NCBI GenBank assembly: GCA_017464425.1
Contig: JAFUDX010000025.1
Span: 186,001-250,000, forward strand
Origin: Treponema sp.
GTDB lineage: Bacteria; Spirochaetota; Spirochaetia; Treponematales; Treponemataceae
Reading direction: 5' to 3'
Length of the DNA: 64,000 bases
The notes beneath the pieces were generated by a model. It saw nothing but the letters and a program-made list of their open reading frames with translations, had not been told where the DNA came from and ran no database searches. How positions within the stretch are numbered: the stretch's first letter is position 1; each line of letters starts with the position of its first letter. Below are positions 37,273 to 45,385 of this stretch, piece by piece. A program made the translations under genes and the position numbers.

Positions 37273-37295
37273 AAAAACCTGTGAGACAGGTTTTT
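37273..37295. terminator. Bidirectional terminator between the AI-2E-family gene and patatin gene
   Basis: AAAAACCTG (37273-37281), loop TGAGA, CAGGTTTTT (37287-37295). The stem has T runs on both strands and sits between two convergent genes. Confidence 0.8.
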
Positions 37296-37338
37296 AGTGA
37301 GTCTCCGAGCAGCTATGCTGCGAAGGCGGAAGTGCACA

Positions 37339-38253
37339 TCACTCTTCAAACCAATAATTTGAGACGGGGTATATTTTCCGCCGTTGGAAATAGTCCACCG
37401 TGTCCTCATAGCCTTTTTGAATGAGCAAATTGATTCGTTTCTTTGAGAAATTCGCCGTGCCATCGAGAATGCTTTCAAAAATAGTATCGCCGTCTAAGTC
37501 GATGCTTGGAAAAAGCTCGATTATATTGATACTATCGTAATCTTTGGCTTGGATTCGGCGCGAAATATGTTTTTTGTCGGAAAGATACACTACGATGATG
37601 TTTTTGATTTCGCTCATATCTTTGACAATCGGTGCAATCGGGATATTATCGCCACCAACCAACTCTTCGCCGCCATCAGAATAGTAATGACCGCCCTCGT
37701 CATCGTACACAAAAACAGAATCGCAAATCATCGGAAAGGCAGAGGTTGCCAGCAGTTTGTTTTTTTTGTTTTCGATTGAATCAATGTCATCATCTAGGCG
37801 GAAATAGTAGGCATGGCTTCCGACTCCGCCACCCAAAATATTTGAATTGATGAATTTGAGCACTTTGAGTCTGTCACGAACTGCGGTCGCATACACACGG
37901 ACAGCTGAATCATACAGATTTTCAAGCGGAACCCTGTCAATGAGTTCAGAAAGCCCCGCCTGCGAAATCAAATTACCGTCTTTTGTGAGTTTTGACGGAA
38001 CAGACTCCACCCAGAGTTTTTCGGCTTTCTGATACGGAAGGCAGGCAAACAATGCCGCATTCAAACCGCCCACACTCGTTCCAGCAATTGCGGTCGTTTT
38101 TTGGGCAATGCCGTATTCGCACAGAGCTTTCCATACGCCCACTTCGTACGCGCCTTTTCCGCCACCGCCAGAAAGAACGAGACCGTATTCCTGACCGTAA
38201 GAAAAATGAACGAAAAGAAGAAAACAGACACTAAAAATAAGATTTCGCTTCAT
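37339..38253 (-). CDS. Patatin-like phospholipase, exported
   Basis: Lipid acyl hydrolase with a Ser-Asp dyad. The 304 residues begin with a signal peptide (1-20). The oxyanion loop GGGGKGAYEVG, nucleophile Ser60 in GTSVGG and Asp193 in YSDGGE are present, so it should be active. An exported enzyme could act on periplasmic or host lipids. Its ATG overlaps the TGA of the lipoprotein gene upstream. It is last in the cluster trpB2, lipoprotein, patatin. Confidence 0.92.
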   Translation of the reverse strand: MKRNLIFSVCFLLFVHFSYGQEYGLVLSGGGGKGAYEVGVWKALCEYGIAQKTTAIAGTSVGGLNAALFACLPYQKAEKLWVESVPSKLTKDGNLISQAGLSELIDRVPLENLYDSAVRVYATAVRDRLKVLKFINSNILGGGVGSHAYYFRLDDDIDSIENKKNKLLATSAFPMICDSVFVYDDEGGHYYSDGGEELVGGDNIPIAPIVKDMSEIKNIIVVYLSDKKHISRRIQAKDYDSINIIELFPSIDLDGDTIFESILDGTANFSKKRINLLIQKGYEDTVDYFQRRKIYPVSNYWFEE

Positions 38254-38831
38254 CGCTCCTGCTCCCCCATCTTAAAATAAAGGGCAGTATCTGCCTTTAT
38301 GTCAGAAAAACGGTCAGAGGCGAGATAGAAAGTGCCGTTTTCACGCAAATACGAGCGTTTTTTGTTCACAAGGAAAAAGTCAAGGTTGATGGCGACCAGG
38401 CGTTCTGGAATCAAAATTTCCACGCGGGAAAAGATTTTTTCGTCCATAACAGAAAATTTTCTGCCAACTTGCGTGCCATTTTCATCAGCAACAGGAAATG
38501 ACTCAATCGTGCCACTCTGATTTTGATAGACTGCGGAGGCTACAGCAAATCGTTTTTTCCAGACATCGCCCAAATCAAGCGAATGTGACTCAGCGTACGA
38601 AAACCATTTTGCCGTGTCATCAGTTTGGGGGAAGGCATAGCGAAGATATTTTTTGCCATCAATGACGAAGGGATATTCACACTCCCCCTGAGCAGATTTC
38701 CATGTTCCGTACAAATCTGAAAGATTCGACACCGCACGGAAATCAGAAGAAATTCCACCCGTTGAAGCACAAGAAGCGAGAATCAAAAGAATCAACAGCA
38801 CCGAAAGGCGCAACGGATGAATGAATTTCAT
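38250..38831 (-). CDS. Lipoprotein of unknown function
   Basis: 193 residues; the signal peptide ends in a clear lipobox, LASC (Cys near 21). The mature part has LYGTWKSAQGECEYPF near its start, suggesting a small beta-barrel/lipocalin-like fold, but I do not recognise the family. It starts 2 bp after trpB2 and overlaps the patatin gene by 4 bp, so it may help secrete or hold that enzyme (inference). Confidence 0.7.
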   Translation of the reverse strand: MKFIHPLRLSVLLILLILASCASTGGISSDFRAVSNLSDLYGTWKSAQGECEYPFVIDGKKYLRYAFPQTDDTAKWFSYAESHSLDLGDVWKKRFAVASAVYQNQSGTIESFPVADENGTQVGRKFSVMDEKIFSRVEILIPERLVAINLDFFLVNKKRSYLRENGTFYLASDRFSDIKADTALYFKMGEQER

Positions 38832-38833
38832 TT

Positions 38834-40201
38834 TTAGATTTTCGGCGTTTTTGCGAGTGACTTTGCGATTTCGTCATCAGTCGGAATGCAGTCGCTCATC
38901 GTGCCGTCGTTGAACGCTTTGTAAGCGTACATGTCGAAGTAGCCCGTTCCTGTAAGCCCGAACAAAATCGTCTTTTCTTCACCCGTTTCTTTGCACTTCA
39001 ATGCCTCATCGATTGCAACACGGATTGCGTGGCTTGACTCAGGAGCTGGCAAAATGCCTTCAACGCGCGCAAATTCCTGTGCCGCAGCAAAAACGCTTGT
39101 CTGCTCGACGGAGCGTGCTTCCATCAGTTTGTCATCGTACAACTGAGAGAGAATTGAGCTCATGCCGTGATAGCGTAAGCCCCCCGCATGGTTCGGAGAC
39201 GGCATAAATTCGCTTCCGAGCGTGTACATTTTTGAAAGCGGACAGACATGGCCTGTGTCGCAGAAGTCGTACACGTATTTTCCGCGCGTAAGGCTTGGGC
39301 ACGAAGCTGGCTCTACGGCGATAAACTGATAGTCCGCCTCGCCGCGCAACTTTCTGCCCATGAACGGAGAAATCAAGCCGCCCAAGTTTGAGCCGCCGCC
39401 CGCGCAGCCAATGATTACATCGGGTTTGATGCCGTATTTGTCCATCGCCGTCATCGTTTCAAGACCGATAACCGTTTGATGTAAAAGAACCTGATTCAGC
39501 ACACTTCCGAGCACATAACGGTAACCTTCCTGTTTAGTGGCTGCTTCCACTGCTTCAGAAATAGCGCAGCCCAAGCTTCCGCCCGTGCCGGGGAATTCGG
39601 CGAGAATCTTTCGCCCGACTTCGGTGGTCTCACTCGGCGACGGCGTGACCTGTGCGCCATAGGTTCGCATGACTTCGCGGCGGAACGGCTTTTGCTCGTA
39701 CGAGACTTTGACCATGTAAACCTGACAATCCAAATCAAAGTACGAGCATGCCATTGAAAGTGCCGTGCCCCACTGCCCCGCTCCCGTTTCGGTCGTTACC
39801 CCGCATAAGCCCTGTTTTTTGGCATAGTAGGCCTGAGCAATCGCCGAATTGAGTTTGTGGCTTCCGCTCGTGTTGTTTCCTTCAAATTTGTAGTAGATTT
39901 TTGCGGGCGTGCCCAACTTTTTTTCAAGACAGTACGCACGGACAAGTGGAGCCGGTCGGTACATTTTGTAGAATTCGCGGATTTCATCGGGAATCGGAAT
40001 GTACGCCGTCGTTTCGTCAAGTTCCTGTTTGATAAGCTCATCGCAGAATACGGCTCGCAAGTCCTCGAATTTCATTGGCTCGTGTGTGGCAGGATTTAAA
40101 AGCGGCGCGGGCTTATTCTTCATGTCGGCACGAACATTGTACCAGTTTGTGGGCAATTCATTTTCAGAGAGATAGATTTTATACGGGATTTTTTCAGACA
40201 T
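38834..40201 (-). CDS. trpB2: Tryptophan synthase beta-like enzyme (TrpB2 type)
   Basis: PLP enzyme that joins indole and serine to tryptophan. The 454 residues and the N-terminal extension with NWYNVRADM are typical of TrpB2 rather than TrpB1. PLP-binding Lys116 is in EGNNTSGSHKLNSA; the phosphate loop is GCAGGGSNLGG. No trpA or other trp gene is present, as usual for TrpB2, so it probably salvages indole or works on a related substrate. GGAG precedes the ATG. It lies 30 bp after the EIIA-like gene and may share its promoter. Confidence 0.93.
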   Translation of the reverse strand: MSEKIPYKIYLSENELPTNWYNVRADMKNKPAPLLNPATHEPMKFEDLRAVFCDELIKQELDETTAYIPIPDEIREFYKMYRPAPLVRAYCLEKKLGTPAKIYYKFEGNNTSGSHKLNSAIAQAYYAKKQGLCGVTTETGAGQWGTALSMACSYFDLDCQVYMVKVSYEQKPFRREVMRTYGAQVTPSPSETTEVGRKILAEFPGTGGSLGCAISEAVEAATKQEGYRYVLGSVLNQVLLHQTVIGLETMTAMDKYGIKPDVIIGCAGGGSNLGGLISPFMGRKLRGEADYQFIAVEPASCPSLTRGKYVYDFCDTGHVCPLSKMYTLGSEFMPSPNHAGGLRYHGMSSILSQLYDDKLMEARSVEQTSVFAAAQEFARVEGILPAPESSHAIRVAIDEALKCKETGEEKTILFGLTGTGYFDMYAYKAFNDGTMSDCIPTDDEIAKSLAKTPKI

Positions 40202-40231
40202 TGGGTGCTCCGTTTCGTTTGATGTAAATGC

Positions 40232-40882
40232 TTAGTCAGAAGTAAGAATTTTGTACGCTTCCATCGCGTCCTTACAAGAAAGCAATGAATCGCGCACTTC
40301 TTTATCTTTGAGTTTTGAGCTAAAGAAGCTTAATGTCTGCAAATAATATGAATGCTGATTATACGCAGCCGCAATCATAATCAAAATGCGAACAGGTGTA
40401 TCATCAATCGTCTGGAAATCCAAAAGCTCGTTATTGCAGATTCCAACACTCATCACCAAATCAGTAACAGAAGACAAGCGTACATGAGGAATCGCAATGC
40501 CACGACCGATAGCCGTAGACATAAGTTCTTCACGCTTTAAAATCTCTTCAACGAGTTCCTTTTCATTTTTGATTTGAGGAGCAGTCGCAAGATTCTGTGC
40601 CAGTTCCACGATTGCATCACGCTTTGTGGAATGATTGATAAATACGATTCGATCAGGAGAAAGAATATTTTTTGCTGAAACCATTTGCTTTGACTCCGCA
40701 GGCTTTTGTGATGAAGAAAGTCGTTCATTCACCCATTTTTCGATTTCTGATTTTTTGAAACGCCAGACCGTACCGATTTTTCCAGCTGGAATTTCGCCTT
40801 TTTGCGCCCAATCATACACCGTTCGTTCAGAAACACGAAGATATTTCGCAACTTCTTCTATAGTAAGAATGTCGTCTCCCAC
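40232..40882 (-). CDS. Excisionase-type HTH fused to a PTS EIIA (nitrogen/fructose type) domain
   Basis: 216 residues. Residues 1-55 form a MerR/excisionase-type helix-turn-helix (LTIEEVAKYLRVSERTVYDWAQKGEIPAGK). Residues ~70-214 form an EIIA domain with phospho-accepting His133 in GRGIAIPHVRL. It is thus likely a phosphorylation-controlled DNA-binding regulator, not a sugar transporter part. A consensus promoter (40925-40953) and AAGGAG precede it. trpB2 follows 30 bp downstream. Confidence 0.9.
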   Translation of the reverse strand: MGDDILTIEEVAKYLRVSERTVYDWAQKGEIPAGKIGTVWRFKKSEIEKWVNERLSSSQKPAESKQMVSAKNILSPDRIVFINHSTKRDAIVELAQNLATAPQIKNEKELVEEILKREELMSTAIGRGIAIPHVRLSSVTDLVMSVGICNNELLDFQTIDDTPVRILIMIAAAYNQHSYYLQTLSFFSSKLKDKEVRDSLLSCKDAMEAYKILTSD

Positions 40883-40924
40883 ATTTTGCTCCTTATTTTA
40901 CTTTTATTTGAAATTGAATGACAT

Positions 40925-40953
40925 ATTTTGCAATCTTTACGGTATTTTGTCAA
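40925..40953 (-). promoter_or_regulatory. Promoter of the HTH-EIIA gene
   Basis: On the minus strand TTGACA (40953-40948), 17-bp spacer, CAAAAT (40930-40925). The start is near 40919, giving a leader of about 37 nt. Confidence 0.7.
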
Positions 40954-41033
40954 GTCATACAATAAGGAAACAAAAAATGGAAAAAACGACAGCTATTTTT
41001 TGTAATTTTCAGACATTTTTTGCATTTTTCAGA

Positions 41034-41444
41034 CTAATCTGCAAGTTCATGCAAACTGTCAAACGGATATAATTCTCCGAGCGTCGACTTTTTTGCATTT
41101 TCACAAGTATTTCCAAAAATCACGGGAACGGTATCATCGCCAAATTCTGTAAGCACTTGCCTGCACGCACCGCACGGTCCGACGGGATAGTCTGATTTGG
41201 GGGTTGCGATTGCGACCGCAGAGACCCGTTTCGCACCTTCGGATACAGCCTTAAAAATCGCAGTTCGCTCGGCACAATTCGTCAGCCCGAATGAGCGGTT
41301 TTCGACATTGCAACCAGTAAAAATGCGCCCGTCACTCATAAGAAGTGCCGCACCCACAGGAAATTTTGAATACGGTGAGTACGATGCATTTGCCGCTTTG
41401 CGCGCCATTGTGAACAATTCAGTCAATTTTTCTTCCGATACCAT
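41034..41444 (-). CDS. cdd: Cytidine deaminase
   Basis: Deaminates cytidine and deoxycytidine to uridine forms in pyrimidine salvage. The 136 residues match the short homotetrameric type. The substrate-binding NVENRSFG, zinc and catalytic site NCAERTA (Cys, Glu) and zinc site GPCGACRQ (two Cys) are all present. AGGAGG precedes the ATG. It is divergent from the propeller gene at 41533. Confidence 0.96.
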   Translation of the reverse strand: MVSEEKLTELFTMARKAANASYSPYSKFPVGAALLMSDGRIFTGCNVENRSFGLTNCAERTAIFKAVSEGAKRVSAVAIATPKSDYPVGPCGACRQVLTEFGDDTVPVIFGNTCENAKKSTLGELYPFDSLHELAD

Positions 41445-41483
41445 ACAGTCCTCCTCTTTTTAGGCATTCGTAGTGCATAATTT

Positions 41484-41524
41484 TCGATTTTCAACTTTCA
41501 ATTTTCAGTTATATCTTATATAAT
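41484..41524 (+). promoter_or_regulatory. Promoter of the propeller gene within a CAACTTTCAATTTTCA repeat
   Basis: -10 TATAAT is at 41519-41524, 8 nt before the ATG, with a weak TTTCAA -35 at 41496-41501. The upstream half consists of the same A/T repeat seen at 4505-4550. Confidence 0.5.
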
Positions 41525-41532
41525 ATCATACT

Positions 41533-42621
41533 ATGAGTAAAAAGGTAAAAATTATTTTGCCAATTTTTTTAGTTTTGGCATTTTTTTATGTAATCATCGC
41601 GTCACGGCCACTTTCACCAGAAATCCAGTTTGTTCCCGTTTGGAGTATCGATTTAGAATCATTCACTAAAGGCGAAGTTGCCGAATCCACCGAAGAGGAT
41701 TTTCTAAACGCAGTCTCCTTTAAAATGAATCAGAATTTAGGCTATTTTACCCCAGAGGGCAAAATTCTGAACTACATCACCTTTCCGTACAAAGCAACGA
41801 TTTCAAACGATTCATACACGCTCTACGGAACCGCATCAACTGAAATGCAAATAAATTCTCCTTCTGGAAAAGAACTCGGAAAAATCTCAGTCACGGGCTT
41901 TCCCTACTACACCGCAGACCGCAAATTCATTTTCTTGCCGGGCGGCGCATCATTTTCAAAACTCAATGCAGACGGCTCTGTCGCATGGACATACGAAGGA
42001 TTCTCACCAATCACGGCATTTTCGTCATCCTCAAGCGGAACTGTCGCAGGATTTGCGAACGGAAAAGTCATCGGGTTTGACAACGAAGGCAACATCACCC
42101 ACAACTACGAGCCAGGCGGGAGCAACTACGAAGTCATTTTTGGAGCGGCTATCTCAGAAAGCTCCAAATACATCGCCACGCTTTCTGGTCAGGATGGGCA
42201 GCGATTCGTCATCGCAAAAAAGAGCGGCGAAACATACGGCGGACACACATCAATTATATTCTACAAATCAATGCAGCAAGAAATCAACCGCCAAGTTCTC
42301 ATTAAATTCAGCAAAGACGAAAAAAAGGTCTTCTATAATAATGCCACAGGAATCGGCATCGTAAACTGCAAGAATTTCAAAAACACCGAGATTCCCATCA
42401 AAGGCAGGATTCTCTCAATTCTAGAATCAGAATCAGGCAAAGAAATTTTTGTCCTCAGCAAAGAAGGCTCTACTTACACGGTCTCAACAATCGAGTCATT
42501 TGATGCATTCGCAGGTTCCTTTTCGTTCGAGGCACAAACAGCCTGTATTGCAGTCAGTGGCAATTCACTTTTTGTCGGACGAGACGGAAAAATTTCCCGC
42601 TTAGACATAGTACATCGATAA
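41533..42621 (+). CDS. Membrane-anchored protein with predicted beta-propeller
   Basis: 362 residues; an N-terminal membrane anchor (about 5-24), then repeated short beta segments with patterns such as SKLNADGSVAWTYEG, GKVIGFDNEGNITHNYEPG and KYIATLSGQDGQRFVIAKK. These suggest a PQQ/WD-like propeller facing the periplasm. I do not recognise a specific family. The -10 is 8 nt from the ATG and no Shine-Dalgarno is present. It heads a four-gene run with a LytM-like protein, fumarase and an HPt protein. Confidence 0.65.
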   Translation: MSKKVKIILPIFLVLAFFYVIIASRPLSPEIQFVPVWSIDLESFTKGEVAESTEEDFLNAVSFKMNQNLGYFTPEGKILNYITFPYKATISNDSYTLYGTASTEMQINSPSGKELGKISVTGFPYYTADRKFIFLPGGASFSKLNADGSVAWTYEGFSPITAFSSSSSGTVAGFANGKVIGFDNEGNITHNYEPGGSNYEVIFGAAISESSKYIATLSGQDGQRFVIAKKSGETYGGHTSIIFYKSMQQEINRQVLIKFSKDEKKVFYNNATGIGIVNCKNFKNTEIPIKGRILSILESESGKEIFVLSKEGSTYTVSTIESFDAFAGSFSFEAQTACIAVSGNSLFVGRDGKISRLDIVHR

Positions 42622-42634
42622 CAGAGGATTTCAT

Positions 42635-43492
42635 ATGAAAAAACTGATTTTTACATTGCTCGCGCTTTTAGCACTTTCCACGCTCTGTGCATTCAATTGG
42701 CCGCAAAATGAAATTCTTTCGGATTCATTCTTTTCATATTTCGCGCAGCTTCGCGGAGGCACAATCAGCACATCGCTCGTTTTTTCAGAAAGCAAAGAAG
42801 TAAAGGCTGCGGATAACGGCAGAGTGCTTGCTGTCATTTCTGAGCACAATGAAGACGAATTATTTGAGAGCACGCTTGGCAATGCCGTCATTCTTGCGCA
42901 CAAAGATTCGCTTGCCACCGTGTATGCAAACCTTGATGAAGAAAATCTTGATGCGCTCTATGCAATGACCGACATTACAACGGGCACTTCGTTTGGTACC
43001 ACAGGTCTTTCAGGCTGGCAAGAAGGCGAAGCCTGCCTTGAATTTCAAGTGCTTGATACCAAAAACAAAACATATATCAATCCGCGTATTCTAATGCCAC
43101 GAGTCGGAAAGGAACTCCAGCTTTCTATCAAAGATGTTGTTGCAATCAGCAAAAAAGGTGTCACATATGATTTGGGTACGGTCAAAGCCATGCCATCTGG
43201 CGTTTACCAGCTTTACCGAGAACGGCAGGAAATCGCAATGCCGTATAAAACGACCGTATATGTAAACGGTGCCGTTGCAGAGACGCTCACCTATGACACA
43301 CTCGCAGAAAAAAACGGAAGAATCACGGTAAACGGCAAAAAAAATTACGATGTTTCCACCGTGTACCATGACGCAGACAAACAGTTTCTGGGTGAAATCA
43401 CGCTTCCAAAAGGCAAAACGCAGATTATGGTCGTAGTGGCGGACATTTTAGGAAAGGAACGGCAGATTATTTATACGGCGGAAGTACGATGA
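42635..43492 (+). CDS. Degenerate LytM/M23-like periplasmic protein
   Basis: 285 residues with a signal peptide (1-19). The segment around LGNAVILAHKDSLATVYANL resembles the lysostaphin-type M23 fold. The usual H-x-H zinc ligands appear to be missing (YANL where YxHL is expected), and the first His/Asp motif is not seen. So it is probably a non-catalytic LytM-like factor. The remaining ~130 residues are beta-rich. AGAGGA precedes the ATG, and the stop overlaps the fumarase start (ATGA). Confidence 0.65.
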   Translation: MKKLIFTLLALLALSTLCAFNWPQNEILSDSFFSYFAQLRGGTISTSLVFSESKEVKAADNGRVLAVISEHNEDELFESTLGNAVILAHKDSLATVYANLDEENLDALYAMTDITTGTSFGTTGLSGWQEGEACLEFQVLDTKNKTYINPRILMPRVGKELQLSIKDVVAISKKGVTYDLGTVKAMPSGVYQLYRERQEIAMPYKTTVYVNGAVAETLTYDTLAEKNGRITVNGKKNYDVSTVYHDADKQFLGEITLPKGKTQIMVVVADILGKERQIIYTAEVR

Positions 43493-45054
43493 GTTTTGAT
43501 TTTCTCCCACATGAACAGTCACTCTCACACATGGCAGAACTTGCATTCTCCCGTCTTTCATTTACTTTCACGCGCGAACATATAGAAAGCCTTATAACGG
43601 CGGCCCTTTCCCCAGAAGCAAGTGATAACGACCGCTATGTGTTGTCATGCATGCTCAAAAACGCCCAAGTCGCTTCAGAAGGCACATTTCCCATTTGCCA
43701 GGACACAGGAATCGCAAACATCTTTGGCTGGAAAAAGGGCACATTCGATTTGCACGATTCATATGCAAAACTCACCGAAGGCGTCAAAAAAGTCTATGAT
43801 GAAAAGAAGCTCCGTTTTTCAACGACCGTTCCGTCATCTTTTTACGAAGAATTTGATCCCAAAACCAATCTTCCTGCTCAAATTTCAATTTTTGACGCAG
43901 ATTGTGCGTTAGCTCCTGCACCTTCATTCGTAAAAGACGCGCCAAAAGACTCAGCAAGTTTTATTTTTTGCGCAAAAGGTGGCGGTTCTTCAAACAAAAC
44001 AAGTTTTATTCAAGGAACAAAGGCATTTCTCACAAAAGAGCGTTTTTCAGAATTAATAAAAACAGAGCTTGCCCATTTTGGAACAAGTGCCTGCCCGCCA
44101 TACACTATTGCCATCGTTGCCGGCGGATTAAGTCCAGAACAAAACCTGCTCACCCTAAAACTCGCTTCAATGGGAGCATATGACAAAATGACCTATGAAG
44201 CAAATGAACAGGGCTTCAGGGACAAAGAACTGGAAGATTTGGCACTCAAAATTGCGGGCACAACAGGCTTTGGTGCCCAATTTGGCGGTACACAATTTGC
44301 CCTTTCCGTGATTGTTGTTCGGCTTCCGCGTCACGGGGCAAGCTGTCCAATTTCGTTTGGCGTTTCATGCTCAGCACATCGCAATTTAAAAGCGATTCTT
44401 ACAAAAGAAGGTCTGTATCTCGAACAAACCGTGCAGCATCCCAATGAAGTTGACGGATTTTCAAATGCCATACGCATGGCAGAAGGCGCAAAATCTTCTG
44501 AGCAGGGCGACTGCCGCCACATCACGAGCAACGGCGATATGGCTTTTGTTCTCGCTTCCCTTTCTTCCGCACAACCTGGCGAACGAATCATCCTAAACGG
44601 CAAAATACTCGTCGCTCGCGATGCGGCTCATGCCCGCTGGCAAAAACTGCTTGTCTCAGGTAAAAATCTGCCTGACTATTGCACGCGCTACCCCATTTGC
44701 TATGCAGGACCTGCCCGCACTCCCACTGGCAAAATCATCGGCAGTTTTGGTCCCACCACTGCAGGCAGAATGGATGTATACGCAGAAAGTTTGATGAGTC
44801 GTGGCGCGGCCCTCGTTACACTCGCAAAAGGAAACCGAAGCAAAAACTGGACTGATTCGTGCAAAAAATACGGCGCGTTTTATCTTGGAACGCCCGGAGG
44901 AATCGCGGCCTTAATCGCAAGTGAATATATCGTGAGCCAAGAAATTCTGGATTATGAAGATTTAGGCATGGAAGCGGTCAGACTCGTTGAAGTCAAAAAC
45001 CTTCCCTGTTTCGTAATCACAAACAAAAACGGAGAAGATTTTTATGAGCGATAA
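43489..45054 (+). CDS. Fumarate hydratase, class I (iron-sulfur)
   Basis: Interconverts fumarate and malate using an oxygen-sensitive 4Fe-4S cluster. The 521 residues match the fused class I enzyme. The three cluster cysteines are Cys70 (PICQDTG), Cys202 (TSACPPY) and Cys294 (GVSCSAHR). The C-terminal beta domain has YAGPARTPTGKIIGSFGPTTAGRMD and YLGTPGGIAAL. It is coupled to the LytM-like gene (4-bp overlap) and to the HPt gene (11-bp overlap), an unusual setting for a metabolic enzyme. Confidence 0.95.
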   Translation: MSFDFLPHEQSLSHMAELAFSRLSFTFTREHIESLITAALSPEASDNDRYVLSCMLKNAQVASEGTFPICQDTGIANIFGWKKGTFDLHDSYAKLTEGVKKVYDEKKLRFSTTVPSSFYEEFDPKTNLPAQISIFDADCALAPAPSFVKDAPKDSASFIFCAKGGGSSNKTSFIQGTKAFLTKERFSELIKTELAHFGTSACPPYTIAIVAGGLSPEQNLLTLKLASMGAYDKMTYEANEQGFRDKELEDLALKIAGTTGFGAQFGGTQFALSVIVVRLPRHGASCPISFGVSCSAHRNLKAILTKEGLYLEQTVQHPNEVDGFSNAIRMAEGAKSSEQGDCRHITSNGDMAFVLASLSSAQPGERIILNGKILVARDAAHARWQKLLVSGKNLPDYCTRYPICYAGPARTPTGKIIGSFGPTTAGRMDVYAESLMSRGAALVTLAKGNRSKNWTDSCKKYGAFYLGTPGGIAALIASEYIVSQEILDYEDLGMEAVRLVEVKNLPCFVITNKNGEDFYER

Positions 45055-45385
45055 GATTATTTTTGACAAAGAGACTGCCCTTGACTTGCTCGGCAGGGAC
45101 GAAGATTTGCTTCAGATTTTGATTGATTCCTTTCTTGCCGAAAACAAATTTGAAACGGCTGTGCTCAAAAAACTCGTGTCTGACGGGAAATTAGGCGAAG
45201 CGGCAAGTTATGTTCACGCAACGAAAGGAGCTGCCCGCCAGCTTTGCATGGGAAAACTCAAAGATTCAGGGCAGGTGCTTGAAGATGTCCTGCGCGGAAA
45301 GACAACGGGCGACATTCCGGCTCTTATCGAAACAATGGTCGCTAATTATGCAGAAGCAGTCGCATTCTTAAAAGGCACGCTATAA
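45044..45385 (+). CDS. HPt (histidine phosphotransfer) domain protein
   Basis: 113 residues, all helical. The site YVHATKGAARQLCMG (His58) matches the HPt phosphorylation helix. Such proteins relay phosphate between receiver domains. No hybrid kinase is in the window, so the partners are unknown. GGAG lies upstream inside the fumarase gene. Its last 40 bp overlap the 3' end of the convergent permease gene. Confidence 0.8.
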   Translation: MSDKIIFDKETALDLLGRDEDLLQILIDSFLAENKFETAVLKKLVSDGKLGEAASYVHATKGAARQLCMGKLKDSGQVLEDVLRGKTTGDIPALIETMVANYAEAVAFLKGTL

